DNA of 64,000 nt from Hoylesella nanceiensis DSM 19126 = JCM 15639 (GCF_000379965.1 NZ_KB904332.1:124001-188000); one strand, 5' to 3'; shown: positions 52,419 through 62,521, numbered from the stretch's first letter. Notes: generated by a model from the sequence alone, not told the origin. Program-made: numbers and translations.

Positions 52419-54029
52419 ATGAAACATTTATTTTTTTACATTGCAGCCTTTTTAGGTATGCTTTCGTTGGGTTCATGTAGCAACAACAGCGATATTACCA
52501 ACGACACAGCAACAACTGGTGTTGATGTTACATTGAATTTTGAAGATTATAACACCACCAACACAACAAGAAGTTTTATTAATAACGTTCAAAAAGAGGT
52601 GGTTGATCTTGGCGATGGTTTAACAGCTGAGGTGTCAATAAGCAACGATAACAAAGAAGTTAAGCCTGCAACACGTGCCACTTTACAAGGAGGAACCTAC
52701 TATTTATATATCTTAGACAATGCAGGTGCATTGCTACACAAATACACTGGTACTCTTTCAGGAAACAAAATAACTTGGACCAGTCCTAAATCAAAGATAT
52801 CTTTAACAAACGGAACTTATACTTTTGTTTGCACAAACGATGTTGTAACCAACGCAAACAATGCTCTTCAAGTTATTGCACGCACCAATAATCCATTGAT
52901 AGGTGTAACAACTAAGACCATAAGTGATACAGATGCAAAGGTCACTTTATCTATGAAACACCAAAGTGCACGTGTTCGTTACAACATTGTTTCATACACA
53001 AACGAAGGCAGTGGCATAACAGCTGATATCGTTGCAGATGCTTCTCAGCCTCAAACCAATGGCTTTTCTATCAACGGAACAGCTAATACTGCACAAGACA
53101 TCAATGCTTCAACAACTGCAAGCACAACCATTCCAACAAGTGGTACCGTTACATATTCACCTTACATAAAAGCATATAATAATGTAAGCGCATACGAATA
53201 TTTCTTGCCAGGCACAACTGGTAGTGGCTTAAAATTCAATTTTACAGCTGGAACTATTTATGGAAAATCCCTTGCAGGCAAATCTATTACATTATCAGGA
53301 TTAGGCTCTTTGGTTCGAAATGGATCATATACTGTAGATATTGTGCTAAATACTAAAGGTATGTATCTATTTGATAATGGTACTGTTGGAACGTTAGCAG
53401 ACAAAGGAACTCGTATTCCTATTGGACTAGTTATTGAAGAAAAGACAACAACTAAGCAAGGACTTGCAGTAGCATTACATTATGCACAGAATGCAACCCG
53501 TTTTCCTTGGGGAGGAAACGAAGATGTTTCTAGCACACAGACATTTGAATGGGACGATGCATTAAATGACTTTGATGGCTACGGATGGACTTGGGATGGA
53601 AGTAAAACTGTTGGTGGTTACATTAAAGCTAACGAGCAAACAATGTTCCCTGCCTTTTATGCTGCAGGCCATTATGGTGATGAATTGACTGCAAAAGGAA
53701 TTAATGTAACAGGAAGTAACGTATCTAAATGGTTCCTACCATCAGTTGGTGAGTACGTTTCTTTCTGCAAAAAGTACTTAAATCACACTCCAACTTTCTA
53801 TGGAGACACTAGTCTTCCAAATGATGTTTTAAACAAAATATCAAAAATATTTACCGATGCTGGAGGAGATAACTTATCTAATTACTTCCCAACCTGTATT
53901 CTGAGCACACAGAAATCTACAACTTCTGGATATGGAAAGACCTACTATGGGCTTCCAATAGCTCAATCAATTCATCAAGCACACGCAATAACACCAAATG
54001 TACGCGTGCTTCCTTTCGTACATTTCTAA
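52419..54029 (+). CDS. fimbrillin-family (Mfa1-like) lipoprotein with C-terminal DUF1566/FISUMP-like domain
   Basis: Lipobox GSCS (Cys20). The N-terminal about 320 residues are a Thr/Asn-rich beta-sandwich of the fimbrillin type, with Arg-containing processing-like sites (PATRATLQGGTYYLYILD). The C-terminal about 190 residues resemble the domain found at the end of many Bacteroidales surface proteins (PIGLVIEEKTT, RFPWGGNEDVSS, KWFLPSVGEY, final VRVLPFVHF). Probably exported and possibly polymerised at the surface. No anchor or usher gene is adjacent here. It follows the small ORF on the same transcript and is flanked by array copies G and H. Confidence 0.8.
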   Translation: MKHLFFYIAAFLGMLSLGSCSNNSDITNDTATTGVDVTLNFEDYNTTNTTRSFINNVQKEVVDLGDGLTAEVSISNDNKEVKPATRATLQGGTYYLYILDNAGALLHKYTGTLSGNKITWTSPKSKISLTNGTYTFVCTNDVVTNANNALQVIARTNNPLIGVTTKTISDTDAKVTLSMKHQSARVRYNIVSYTNEGSGITADIVADASQPQTNGFSINGTANTAQDINASTTASTTIPTSGTVTYSPYIKAYNNVSAYEYFLPGTTGSGLKFNFTAGTIYGKSLAGKSITLSGLGSLVRNGSYTVDIVLNTKGMYLFDNGTVGTLADKGTRIPIGLVIEEKTTTKQGLAVALHYAQNATRFPWGGNEDVSSTQTFEWDDALNDFDGYGWTWDGSKTVGGYIKANEQTMFPAFYAAGHYGDELTAKGINVTGSNVSKWFLPSVGEYVSFCKKYLNHTPTFYGDTSLPNDVLNKISKIFTDAGGDNLSNYFPTCILSTQKSTTSGYGKTYYGLPIAQSIHQAHAITPNVRVLPFVHF

Positions 54030-54052
54030 TCATACTTCTACATAAAATTCCC

Positions 54053-54102
54053 ACTCTCTTTTCCCCTGATGTTGTGAAACATTGGGGAAAGGAGAGTCTT
54101 TT
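54053..54102 (+). terminator. intrinsic terminator of the fimbrillin gene
   Basis: ACTCTC plus TTTCCCC pairs with GGGGAAA plus GAGAGT (54053-54097, one internal T/G mismatch), followed by five T residues. Confidence 0.85.
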
Positions 54103-54191
54103 TATTTATATCAAAGTCACTTTTGAAAGGAAACGAAACTACTTATACCATCTAATGATTGAACAACTCACAAACAACAATATTTTTAGAA

Positions 54192-54279
54192 TGAAACAAA
54201 CTCAATGCAATTAGGGCGCAAAAGCAGTGAGTTTACAGGCTAAAAGCAATGCTATTACGAGCAAAAAGCAGTGCTTTTA
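54192..54279. repeat. four-unit 22-bp intergenic palindrome array, copy H
   Basis: Units start at 54192, 54214, 54236 and 54258 with cores AAACTCAATGCAATT, AAAAGCAGTGAGTTT, AAAAGCAATGCTATT and AAAAGCAGTGCTTTT. It lies 90 bp past the fimbrillin terminator, in the 446-bp gap before the endonuclease gene. The rest of that gap is AT-rich upstream sequence with a -7 box. Confidence 0.87.
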
Positions 54280-54367
54280 TAAAGTGCTTAGTATGACATA
54301 CTAATCGACAAGTAAAAAAATTATGCCATAAAAACATTAAAACAAACAATAGTTCGCTAAAAAGTAT

Positions 54368-54375
54368 TAACTTTG
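54368..54375 (+). promoter_or_regulatory. -7 box of the endonuclease gene
   Basis: TAACTTTG, consensus -7 element, 100 bp upstream of the start at 54476. No exact TTTG at the usual distance. Confidence 0.5.
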
Positions 54376-54475
54376 TAGCATATAAATATCTTCCAAAATA
54401 TATCGCCTTGTTCAACAAGTGCAACCAAAATCAACTCATTGATATTCAAAAAGTTTCACAAAACATAAAAACATC

Positions 54476-56056
54476 ATGAAGAAAAATTTACTTTTTGCAT
54501 CAATCATCGCATTGTTATCGATGTGGAGCATTAACACTTTTGCTGCAGACCGAGCAACAATTGCGAAGTATTATTCATCGCTACAAGGCTTGAAAAAAGA
54601 AGAATTAAAGAAGGCTTTAGGCTCTCTTCTTCGCAACCACAAGGTCTTAGGCTATGGAAAAGGAAAGGGACACACATGGGATGCCTTTTATTCTACCGAC
54701 CGAATGGACAACAACGAGGTACTAAACAGATATAGTCCAGAGAAATTTACCTTCCCTTCACCTTACAACTATCACGCAATTGCAGGAATGAACATCGAAC
54801 ACTCGTTCCCAAAGAGCTGGTGGGGAGGTACACAAAACGATGCTTATAAAGACATTCACCACCTTTATCCAAGTTCTTCTAAAGACAATTCGCAAAAAGG
54901 AAACTTCCCTATGGCGACTGTAACTAACATGAAACACGATAGTGGTGCAGGCTATGACAAAGTGGGTTCTACCACTATTGAGGGACGAACACAAAACTGC
55001 TGGGAACCAGGAGATACATGGAAGGGCGATTTTTCACGTTCTTATATGTACATGGCAACCACCTATTCGAACTTAACTTGGGTGAATGTGGGACTTATTA
55101 CCAACATCACAGGTGAATATCCAACATTGAAAAACTGGGCAAGCACATTGTATCGCCAATGGAGCAAGAACGACAAAGTGAGCGAGATTGAAACAAAACG
55201 CAACGATGCTGTATATCAAATACAAAAGAACCGCAACCCATTTATCGACTATCCATTTATCTCTGAATACATTTGGGGCGATAGTGTGAACGTTGCATTC
55301 AATCCTTTAACTGCTATAACCACTGCAAGTGACGACTCAAGATATGGTAGTTACACTGTAACTCCTGCTCCATCTGAAGACGAAAGCACTCCTACAACAC
55401 CAGAGGCTACACAAGATGAGAATGTTATTTATAACTTAGACATCGACAATGGTTGGAATACTTTAGAGAAAAACAACATCACTCTCCCAACTGGTTCAAC
55501 CTATGTGTGGACTCATGACAAAACTCATAAAGTGTTTAAAGCATCTGCTTTCGTGAAGAAACATAAGCTTGCGAGTGAAGCTTTGTTAATTACTCCAGAG
55601 ATAGACTTAACAAATTACAAAGACATTACACTCGATTTAGAGCACGCTTTGAACTTTGGTAATCACGATGACCTAAGCGTTGAGGTGGTAGTTGACGGCA
55701 CAACAGAAGTACTTAACATTCCTGTTTGGGGCGATGGAAAGAGTTATAAGACTGTGACAGCAACTGGTGTTTCACTTGAGAAATATGCAGGTAAGAAGGT
55801 TAAGTTGCAATTCCGCTACAAATCAACAACAACTAACTGCCCAACATGGCAAATAAAATCGATGAGTGTTAAAGGAACTAAAGTAACAACAGGTATCAAC
55901 AGCACCACAAACGATGCTTTTGCACAACCTAACTTTGATGAGCCTTACGAACTATTCACTATCGATGGCATGAAATTAGATAGCAATAACAGCAACTACA
56001 GAGGTATTGTTATTCTAAAACAAGGCAACAAAACTTGGAAAATTTATAAGAGATAA
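54476..56056 (+). CDS. secreted endonuclease I-family nuclease with C-terminal beta-domain
   Basis: Signal peptide (1-23). An endonuclease I (PF04231) domain covers about 60-280, with the beta-beta-alpha-metal motif AGMNIEHSFPKSWWGG and DIHHLYPSSSKDNSQKGNFPMA supplying catalytic His and metal ligands. A choice-of-anchor-like beta-sandwich (about 320-480, LDIDNGWNTLEKNN) and a terminal FTIDGMKL...KTWKIYKR sorting-like tail, similar to that of the GH66 protein, complete the 526 residues. Probably degrades extracellular DNA for nutrients or biofilm turnover. Single-gene unit. Confidence 0.9.
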   Translation: MKKNLLFASIIALLSMWSINTFAADRATIAKYYSSLQGLKKEELKKALGSLLRNHKVLGYGKGKGHTWDAFYSTDRMDNNEVLNRYSPEKFTFPSPYNYHAIAGMNIEHSFPKSWWGGTQNDAYKDIHHLYPSSSKDNSQKGNFPMATVTNMKHDSGAGYDKVGSTTIEGRTQNCWEPGDTWKGDFSRSYMYMATTYSNLTWVNVGLITNITGEYPTLKNWASTLYRQWSKNDKVSEIETKRNDAVYQIQKNRNPFIDYPFISEYIWGDSVNVAFNPLTAITTASDDSRYGSYTVTPAPSEDESTPTTPEATQDENVIYNLDIDNGWNTLEKNNITLPTGSTYVWTHDKTHKVFKASAFVKKHKLASEALLITPEIDLTNYKDITLDLEHALNFGNHDDLSVEVVVDGTTEVLNIPVWGDGKSYKTVTATGVSLEKYAGKKVKLQFRYKSTTTNCPTWQIKSMSVKGTKVTTGINSTTNDAFAQPNFDEPYELFTIDGMKLDSNNSNYRGIVILKQGNKTWKIYKR

Positions 56057-56079
56057 TCTCTTAATCAGTCCATAACCAG

Positions 56080-56110
56080 AGGGCGCATCTACACGATGCG
56101 CCCTTTTATT
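56080..56110 (+). terminator. intrinsic terminator of the endonuclease gene
   Basis: AGGGCGCATC and GATGCGCCCT form a perfect 10-bp GC-rich stem with a 5-nt loop (56080-56104), followed by TTTTATTTT. Confidence 0.92.
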
Positions 56111-56290
56111 TTATCCCTTTTCAACAACTCTTTCTCTCCTATCAAAACACAGAAGCTTTGCTATTATTTCATAACTCATCATTAACCCGTTAGGAGTTGA
56201 AGCTACTTAAAAACATAAAAAACACCTACACAATACTTATTTTATCGCAAAATCTATCTAAAAAACACCCCTAAATACATTTTTTTTGAT

Positions 56291-56298
56291 TATTTTTG
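56291..56298 (+). promoter_or_regulatory. -7 box of the murG-ftsZ cluster; decides the murG start
   Basis: TATTTTTG fits TAnnTTTG and lies 23 bp before the ATG at 56322. The longer open frame from 56286 starts inside it and is rejected. Confidence 0.55.
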
Positions 56299-56321
56299 CA
56301 AGGATATATCACATTATTAGA

Positions 56322-57431
56322 ATGGAACGAAACTTGAGAATAATTATCAGTGGCGGTGGAACTGGTGGGCACATCTTCCCTGCTATCTCGATTGCTAACG
56401 CCATAAAGCAGTTAGAACCCACAGCAAATATATTGTTTGTAGGTGCTTTAGGGCGTATGGAAATGCAACGAGTGCCCGACGCTGGTTATGACATTAAAGG
56501 CCTACCTGTATGCGGTTTCGATAGAAAACACCTATGGAAAAACATTAAAGTGCTTTATAAGCTTTGGCAAAGTCGCCGTTTAGCAAAAGCAATTATCAAA
56601 GAGTTTAAGCCCAATGCGGCTGTTGGTGTTGGCGGTTATGCCAGCGGTCCAACGCTCAATCAATGCGCTTCACTTGGCGTTCCCTATCTTATTCAAGAGC
56701 AAAACTCTTACGCTGGCGTAACAAACAAGCTGTTAGCAAAGCGTGCAAGCAAAATATGTGTAGCGTATGAAGGTATGGATCGTTTCTTTCCAAGCGACAA
56801 AATAATACTTACAGGCAATCCTGTTCGCCAGAATATCTTGCAAAACAACATCTCAAAGGCAGACGCTCGCAAGGCATTTCAGTTAGATTCTGAAAAGAAA
56901 ACCATTCTTATTATCGGCGGAAGTCTTGGTGCTCGCACCATTAACGAGAGTATTTTGCAACATCTTAGCGACATTAGAAACAGCGATGTGCAATTTATTT
57001 GGCAAACAGGAAAGGTGTATAAAGAAGCAATAGCAAAACGCTTGGAAGGCGAAGAGCCTCTTGCAAATCTTCATGTCACCGACTTTATTAGCGATATGGC
57101 CTCTGCTTATGCCGCAGCCGACATGGTTATTAGTCGTGCAGGCGCAAGTTCTATCAGCGAATTCTGCCTTTTAGGTATGCCAGTGATATTGGTTCCAAGT
57201 CCTAATGTGGCTGAAGACCATCAAACAAAGAATGCTCTTGCCCTTGTAAACAAGCAGGCTGCAGTGTATGTTAAGGATGCAGAAGCACCCGAAAAGCTTA
57301 TCAAAACAGCATTATCAATCGTCAACGACGAGAGCAAACTAAACGAATTACATCAAAATATCTTAGGAATGGCACTCAAAAACTCGGCTGAACGCATTGC
57401 CGAAGAGGTGCTAAAAATAGCAAAACAATAA
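56322..57431 (+). CDS. murG: UDP-GlcNAc:lipid I N-acetylglucosaminyltransferase
   Basis: Adds GlcNAc to lipid I on the inner face of the membrane, giving lipid II. GT-B fold with the N-terminal glycine-rich IIISGGGTGGHIFPAISIA, GVGGYASGPTL, and the C-terminal donor site IIGGSLGARTINE and SRAGASSISEFCLLGMPVILVP. Length 369 from 56322 is normal. First gene of murG-murC-ftsQ-ftsA-ftsZ; its last base overlaps the first base of murC. Confidence 0.96.
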   Translation: MERNLRIIISGGGTGGHIFPAISIANAIKQLEPTANILFVGALGRMEMQRVPDAGYDIKGLPVCGFDRKHLWKNIKVLYKLWQSRRLAKAIIKEFKPNAAVGVGGYASGPTLNQCASLGVPYLIQEQNSYAGVTNKLLAKRASKICVAYEGMDRFFPSDKIILTGNPVRQNILQNNISKADARKAFQLDSEKKTILIIGGSLGARTINESILQHLSDIRNSDVQFIWQTGKVYKEAIAKRLEGEEPLANLHVTDFISDMASAYAAADMVISRAGASSISEFCLLGMPVILVPSPNVAEDHQTKNALALVNKQAAVYVKDAEAPEKLIKTALSIVNDESKLNELHQNILGMALKNSAERIAEEVLKIAKQ

Positions 57432-58810
57432 TGGAATTAAACGAAATAAAAGCAGTATACTTCATCGGTGCGGGTGGAATTGGAATGAGTGCAATAGCTC
57501 GTTACTTCCTTGCAAAAGGACTTGTTGTTGCAGGTTACGATAAAACTCCAACCGACCTAACACGTAACTTAGAGAAAGAGGGCATGCTTCTTCACTACGA
57601 AGAGAATGTAGACGAAATACCACATGCCTGCAAAAATCCTCTAAACACATTGGTAGTATACACGCCAGCCATTCCTTCTACACATAAAGAACTTGTCTTC
57701 TTCCGTGAAAACAACTTCGATATTCAAAAGAGAGCACAAGTGTTAGGAACCCTAACTCGCACTCATAAGGGCATTTGCGTTGCGGGAACACATGGCAAAA
57801 CATCTACTTCTACGATGTGTGCACACATCCTTCACCAGAGTAATGTAGACTGTAACGCCTTTCTTGGAGGCATTTCGAAAGATTATGGCACCAACTATAT
57901 CTTATCAAAAGATAGCGAATACGTTGTAATCGAAGCCGATGAATTCGACAGAAGCTTTCATTGGTTGCATCCATATGCCACAGTTATCACCTCAACAGAT
58001 CCCGATCACTTAGATATTTACGGAACTAAAGAGGCTTATTTGGAAAGCTTTCAACACTATACAACACTCATTCAACCAGGCGGTGCCTTAATTATTAAGA
58101 AGGGATTGGAGATGACTCCTGCTGTAGTTGAAGGCGTTAAGGTGTATGAATATAGCGAGAATGAGGGTGATTTCCATGCTGAAAACATCAAAATAGAGAA
58201 TGGAGAGATCACATTCGACTTCATTTCGCCCATCGAAAACGTGCCTAATATAAGATTAGGACAACCTGTTCCTATCAATATTGAGAATGGTGTGGCTGCA
58301 ATGGCATTGGCTCAAATATGCGGTTGCACTGCAGATGAATTGCGATATGGTATGAGTTCGTATCACGGAGTGGTGAGACGATTCGACTTTAAGATAAAGA
58401 ACGATAAGCATGTGCTGCTCTCTGACTACGCACATCACCCCAAAGAGATATACCAAAGCGCAAAAAGCTTAAAACAACTTTATAGCAATCGCAAAATAAC
58501 TGCTATCTTCCAACCTCACCTTTACAGCAGAACTAAGGACTTTTATAAGGACTTTGCAGATGCTCTTAGCTTGTTGGACGAAGTCATTTTATGCGATATC
58601 TACCCTGCAAGGGAGCTTCCTATCGAAGGAGTTACAAGTAAGTTGATTTACGACTGCTTGAAAGATGGAGTTCAAAAGCAAATGATTCACAAAGAAGAGC
58701 TGCTCGACTTGGCTCGTGAACGTGACTTCGATGTGCTCGTAATATTAGGTGCTGGCGACATAGAAAGCTACATGCCACAGCTCACTAAAATAATAGAATC
58801 AAAAGAATAA
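57431..58810 (+). CDS. murC: UDP-N-acetylmuramate--L-alanine ligase
   Basis: Attaches L-Ala to UDP-MurNAc. Mur-ligase domains: N-terminal AVYFIGAGGIGMSAIARYF, ATP site VAGTHGKTSTSTMCAHIL, central EADEFDRSFHWLHP and TDPDHLDIYG, and the C-terminal LSDYAHHPKEI and FQPHLYSRTKDF. Length 459 is normal. It overlaps murG by one base, so translational coupling is likely. Confidence 0.96.
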   Translation: MELNEIKAVYFIGAGGIGMSAIARYFLAKGLVVAGYDKTPTDLTRNLEKEGMLLHYEENVDEIPHACKNPLNTLVVYTPAIPSTHKELVFFRENNFDIQKRAQVLGTLTRTHKGICVAGTHGKTSTSTMCAHILHQSNVDCNAFLGGISKDYGTNYILSKDSEYVVIEADEFDRSFHWLHPYATVITSTDPDHLDIYGTKEAYLESFQHYTTLIQPGGALIIKKGLEMTPAVVEGVKVYEYSENEGDFHAENIKIENGEITFDFISPIENVPNIRLGQPVPINIENGVAAMALAQICGCTADELRYGMSSYHGVVRRFDFKIKNDKHVLLSDYAHHPKEIYQSAKSLKQLYSNRKITAIFQPHLYSRTKDFYKDFADALSLLDEVILCDIYPARELPIEGVTSKLIYDCLKDGVQKQMIHKEELLDLARERDFDVLVILGAGDIESYMPQLTKIIESKE

Positions 58811-58852
58811 ACCACATTATATAAATAAGGCATCAACCTCTTTTCGGTCAAT

Positions 58853-59641
58853 ATGCGAATAAATGTAAAGAAAATAGTAACCATTTTGCTCGATGTTGCA
58901 TTGGCAGTGTATCTTGTTTTTGCGTTCACATCGTTCAATAAGCCCTACTCTACAACCACGACTTGCAATAAAGTGCAGATCAATGTTGCAGATGGTGCTA
59001 CCAATGGGTTTATAGATGCCAAGGAAATAAAAGCGAGATTGCAAAAGAAAAAGCTTTTCCCGCTTGAACAACCAATGCGTTATATCGATACAAGACGCAT
59101 TGAAGAGATGCTTACAAAGAGCCCTTTCGTGAGTACAGCAGAATGTTATAAGACTCAAGAGGGACACGTAAACATCACCATTACACAACGAATGCCAGTG
59201 GTAAGAATAAAGGCTCAGAACGGAGATGACTATTATGTGGACGACAAAGACTGCATAATGCCCAACTCACATTACACCTCTGACCTGATCATTGCAACGG
59301 GACCAATCACTCGTTCGTTTGCTCAAAGATACATTTCGCCTATGAGCCGCACTATCATTAGTAACGAACTATGGCAGAATCTCGTTGAGCAAATCAATGT
59401 ATTACCCAACAATGGCATCGAAATCATACCAAGAATAGGCGACCACATCATCTATCTTGGTCAGATTCCAGAAAGTAGAAGTCGTGAAAAACGAGAACTA
59501 TTGATAAAGAATTTTATTGATAAAAAGCTGTCAAGACTAGAGAAATTCTATAAATATGGATTGTCTCAAGCAGGCTGGAACAAATATTCTTATATCAATT
59601 TAGAGTTTGACAACCAAATTATTTGTAAGAAACGAATTTAG
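58853..59641 (+). CDS. ftsQ: cell division protein FtsQ
   Basis: A bitopic membrane protein: short cytoplasmic N-terminus, one membrane helix (about 6-26), then a periplasmic POTRA-like domain (DAKEIKARLQKKKLFP, SPFVSTAECYKTQEGHVNITITQRMPVVRI) and a beta domain. It links FtsZ-ring components to the later division proteins. Identification rests on architecture plus its exact position between murC and ftsA. Length 262 is typical of Bacteroidetes. Confidence 0.9.
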   Translation: MRINVKKIVTILLDVALAVYLVFAFTSFNKPYSTTTTCNKVQINVADGATNGFIDAKEIKARLQKKKLFPLEQPMRYIDTRRIEEMLTKSPFVSTAECYKTQEGHVNITITQRMPVVRIKAQNGDDYYVDDKDCIMPNSHYTSDLIIATGPITRSFAQRYISPMSRTIISNELWQNLVEQINVLPNNGIEIIPRIGDHIIYLGQIPESRSREKRELLIKNFIDKKLSRLEKFYKYGLSQAGWNKYSYINLEFDNQIICKKRI

Positions 59642-59662
59642 AAAATACAACGAAATACAGTT

Positions 59663-61117
59663 ATGGCAAAGGAATTTATTGTAGCAATAGAATTAGGGTC
59701 AACCAATATTATTGGTGTTGCTGGCAAGAAAAACATAGATGGAAGCATCTCAATTCTTTCAGTAATCAAAGAAGACTCCACCTCATGTATCAACAAAGGA
59801 GTGGTGTATAACATTGACAAAACCGTGCAATGTTTAACCAATATTATCAAGCGTTTAGAGACATCTTTAAAGGCTAAGGTGGCTCAAGTGTATGTTGGTG
59901 TAGGCGGACAAAGCATTAGAAGTGTCAAGAACACATTGATTAAAGAACTTCCTTTAGATACTGTTGTAACCTTAGACATGGTAAATGAGCTAATGGATGA
60001 AAACAGAAACATGACTTATCCCGCACAAGAAGTCCTCGATGCGATAACTCAAGAATATAAAGTTGATGCACAATATCAGCTCGACCCCGTTGGTATTCAG
60101 TGCACAAGACTCGAAGCAAACCTATTAAATATATTGTGGAAGAAATCTTTTTACCGCAATCTTAATAAGTGTTTCGATAATGCAGGTATCGCAATTGCAG
60201 AGATGTACCTTGCTCCTTTGGCTCTTGCCGACAGCGTTTTAACCGACGTAGAGAAGCGAGTTGGCTGTGTTTTAGTTGACTTAGGTGCTGAAACTACAAC
60301 CGTTTCAGTGTACTATCGCAACATACTTCGCCATTTAGCTGTTATCCCATTGGGTGGAAATAACATCACAATAGACATCGCATCACTTCAGATGGACGAT
60401 GAAAATGCAGAGAAGATGAAGCGCAAATATGCTTCGGCTTACACTGATAGTAAAGACATAGACGAGAACTTAAAGTATTCAATTGATGAAGACAGACAAG
60501 TTGATAGCAAGACATTCATCGAGATTGTAGAAGCTCGTTTAGAAGAAATTATAAAGAATGTGTGGTACCAAGTGCCTAGCGAATACACCGATAAGCTATT
60601 AGGTGGATTCATAATTACAGGTGGAGTATCTAACATGAAGAACATAGAAAAGGCGTTTAAGCAACACACTGGAGTTGATAAGATAAGAATTGCCAACTTT
60701 GTTCAAGAGACAATTAACTCAAATATTCCTGAAATCACAGCACACGACGCAACAATGAACACCGTATTAGGATTGATTGCTAAAGGCGATATGAATTGTG
60801 CTGGCGACGAACTAACAAGCGATTTATTCGCAAAAGAAAATAACACAGAAACCACTTCTACTGTTGTTGAGGCACCAAAGGCACCTCGTTCAATAACTGA
60901 AACACAGGGAAGAGGTGTTGTTCCTACTGAAGCTGAGAAACAAAAGGCTGAAGAAGAGGCAAGAAGAAAGCGTGAAGAAGAAGAAGCTGAACAAAGAGCT
61001 AGAGAGGAAGAAGAACGCAGATTAGAAGAAGAAAAGCGTAAGAATAGTCCTTTAAACAAGCTATTCAGAAAGACAAAGAGTTTCTTCGATCAGATAATGA
61101 AAGAAGAAGGAGAGTAA
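59663..61117 (+). CDS. ftsA: cell division protein FtsA
   Basis: Actin-like protein tethering FtsZ to the membrane. Phosphate-1 motif FIVAIELGSTNIIGVAG at the N-terminus, SHS2/1C domain (KAKVAQVYVGVGGQSIRSVKN), phosphate-2 GCVLVDLGAETTTVSVYY and adenosine motif GGFIITGGVSNMKNIE. After residue 400 comes a Glu/Lys/Arg-rich, probably coiled-coil tail (QKAEEEARRKREEEEAEQ) before the final amphipathic LFRKTKSFFDQIM membrane helix. That makes it longer (484) than the enterobacterial protein, as is common in Bacteroidetes. Confidence 0.95.
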   Translation: MAKEFIVAIELGSTNIIGVAGKKNIDGSISILSVIKEDSTSCINKGVVYNIDKTVQCLTNIIKRLETSLKAKVAQVYVGVGGQSIRSVKNTLIKELPLDTVVTLDMVNELMDENRNMTYPAQEVLDAITQEYKVDAQYQLDPVGIQCTRLEANLLNILWKKSFYRNLNKCFDNAGIAIAEMYLAPLALADSVLTDVEKRVGCVLVDLGAETTTVSVYYRNILRHLAVIPLGGNNITIDIASLQMDDENAEKMKRKYASAYTDSKDIDENLKYSIDEDRQVDSKTFIEIVEARLEEIIKNVWYQVPSEYTDKLLGGFIITGGVSNMKNIEKAFKQHTGVDKIRIANFVQETINSNIPEITAHDATMNTVLGLIAKGDMNCAGDELTSDLFAKENNTETTSTVVEAPKAPRSITETQGRGVVPTEAEKQKAEEEARRKREEEEAEQRAREEEERRLEEEKRKNSPLNKLFRKTKSFFDQIMKEEGE

Positions 61118-61156
61118 GAGAACAAGCAGATTTAACGTTTTTAATGCACAAAGAAT

Positions 61157-62491
61157 ATGGCAGATAACGCATTTAACGACAGCGGAAGAGTAGAATTTAT
61201 ATCAGCTAAGAAGGCTAAAAGTATAATAAAAGTAATTGGTGTTGGAGGTGGAGGCGGTAACGCTGTAAACCACATGTATAGAGAAGGAATCCACGATGTA
61301 ACCTTCTTGGTTTGCAACACCGACCGACAAGCACTCGAAGACTCACCCATTCCAGACAGACTTCAATTGGGAGACGAAGGTTTGGGAGCAGGAACTAATC
61401 CTATAAAGGGTCGTACCGAGGCTGAAAACAGCATCGAACAAATCCGTGCAAAGCTAAGCGATGGCACCAAGATGGTATTTATCACCGCCGGAATGGGTGG
61501 TGGAACTGGTACAGGTGCTGGTCCTATCGTAGCGAAAGTAAGTAAGGAAATGGACATTCTTACAGTGGGAATCGTCACCATTCCATTTATTTTCGAGGGT
61601 GCAAAGAAAATCGATCAAGCTTTAGATGGTGTGGAAGAGATGGCTAAAAACGTTGATGCTCTTTTGGTTATCAACAACGAACGCCTCAGAGAAATATACC
61701 CTTCGCTTGGTGTTTTAGATGCTTTTGGAAAGGCAGACGACACTCTTAGCATCGCAGCACGAAGCATTGCAGAGATAATCACAGAACATGGTATTATCAA
61801 TGTCGACTTCCAAGACGTTAAAAACGTATTGAGAGAAGGCGGAGTAGCTATCATGAGTACTGGTTATGGCGAAGGTGAAGGCAGATTAAGAAAGGCTATT
61901 GAAGATGCACTTAACTCGCCTCTACTCAACGATAACGACATCTATAACTCAAAGAAAATCCTTTTAAGCATCAAGATTAGTGACGACAAGGACGAAAAGA
62001 CCAAATTCACTATGGAAGAGATGAACGAGGTTCACGAGTTTATGGGTAAGATTACAGGCGACTATGAGTCGAAGTTTGGATTGTCTGTAGATCCTGAATT
62101 GGGCGAAAAAGTAAAGGTTACCATTCTTGCAACGGGCTTCGGTATGAAAGATATCGATGTTGTTGAGAACCATATGAACAAGAAAGAAGCTCAAGAAGAG
62201 GCTATCAACAACGCCAAAAAGCAACAAGAAGTGGCTCAAAAGATGATGCTCAGAGGTAAGTATTACGGCGGAGATGTGGCGCACAGAAATGCAAAACGCA
62301 ATTTCAACGTGTTCCTATTCGATTCTGAAGACTTATCAAATGAAGAGATTATCCTTGAAGTAGAGAAGATACCAACCTACAAACGTAGTATCAAAGCACT
62401 CGAAGACATTCGTCGTAAGCTAAAAAAAGAGCCTACAAACGATAACAACGATGGCCAAGAACCTATACAAGGGCTCATCACATTTGCATAA
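61157..62491 (+). CDS. ftsZ: cell division GTPase FtsZ
   Basis: Tubulin-like GTPase that forms the division ring. IKVIGVGGGGGNAVNHM at the nucleotide pocket, the tubulin signature GMGGGTGTGAGPIVAKV and the T7-loop region NVDFQDVKNVLREGG. The C-terminal linker and the last residues (GQEPIQGLITFA) include the interaction tail that binds FtsA. Length 444. Lies 39 bp behind ftsA. Confidence 0.97.
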   Translation: MADNAFNDSGRVEFISAKKAKSIIKVIGVGGGGGNAVNHMYREGIHDVTFLVCNTDRQALEDSPIPDRLQLGDEGLGAGTNPIKGRTEAENSIEQIRAKLSDGTKMVFITAGMGGGTGTGAGPIVAKVSKEMDILTVGIVTIPFIFEGAKKIDQALDGVEEMAKNVDALLVINNERLREIYPSLGVLDAFGKADDTLSIAARSIAEIITEHGIINVDFQDVKNVLREGGVAIMSTGYGEGEGRLRKAIEDALNSPLLNDNDIYNSKKILLSIKISDDKDEKTKFTMEEMNEVHEFMGKITGDYESKFGLSVDPELGEKVKVTILATGFGMKDIDVVENHMNKKEAQEEAINNAKKQQEVAQKMMLRGKYYGGDVAHRNAKRNFNVFLFDSEDLSNEEIILEVEKIPTYKRSIKALEDIRRKLKKEPTNDNNDGQEPIQGLITFA

Positions 62492-62521
62492 ATAAGAACG
62501 TAAAATATCAATTATAGAGAT

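Noticed and set aside
56286-56321. TTG start of murG
   Set aside because: Overlaps the TATTTTTG -7 box; the ATG at 56322 gives the expected start before the GGGTGGH motif.
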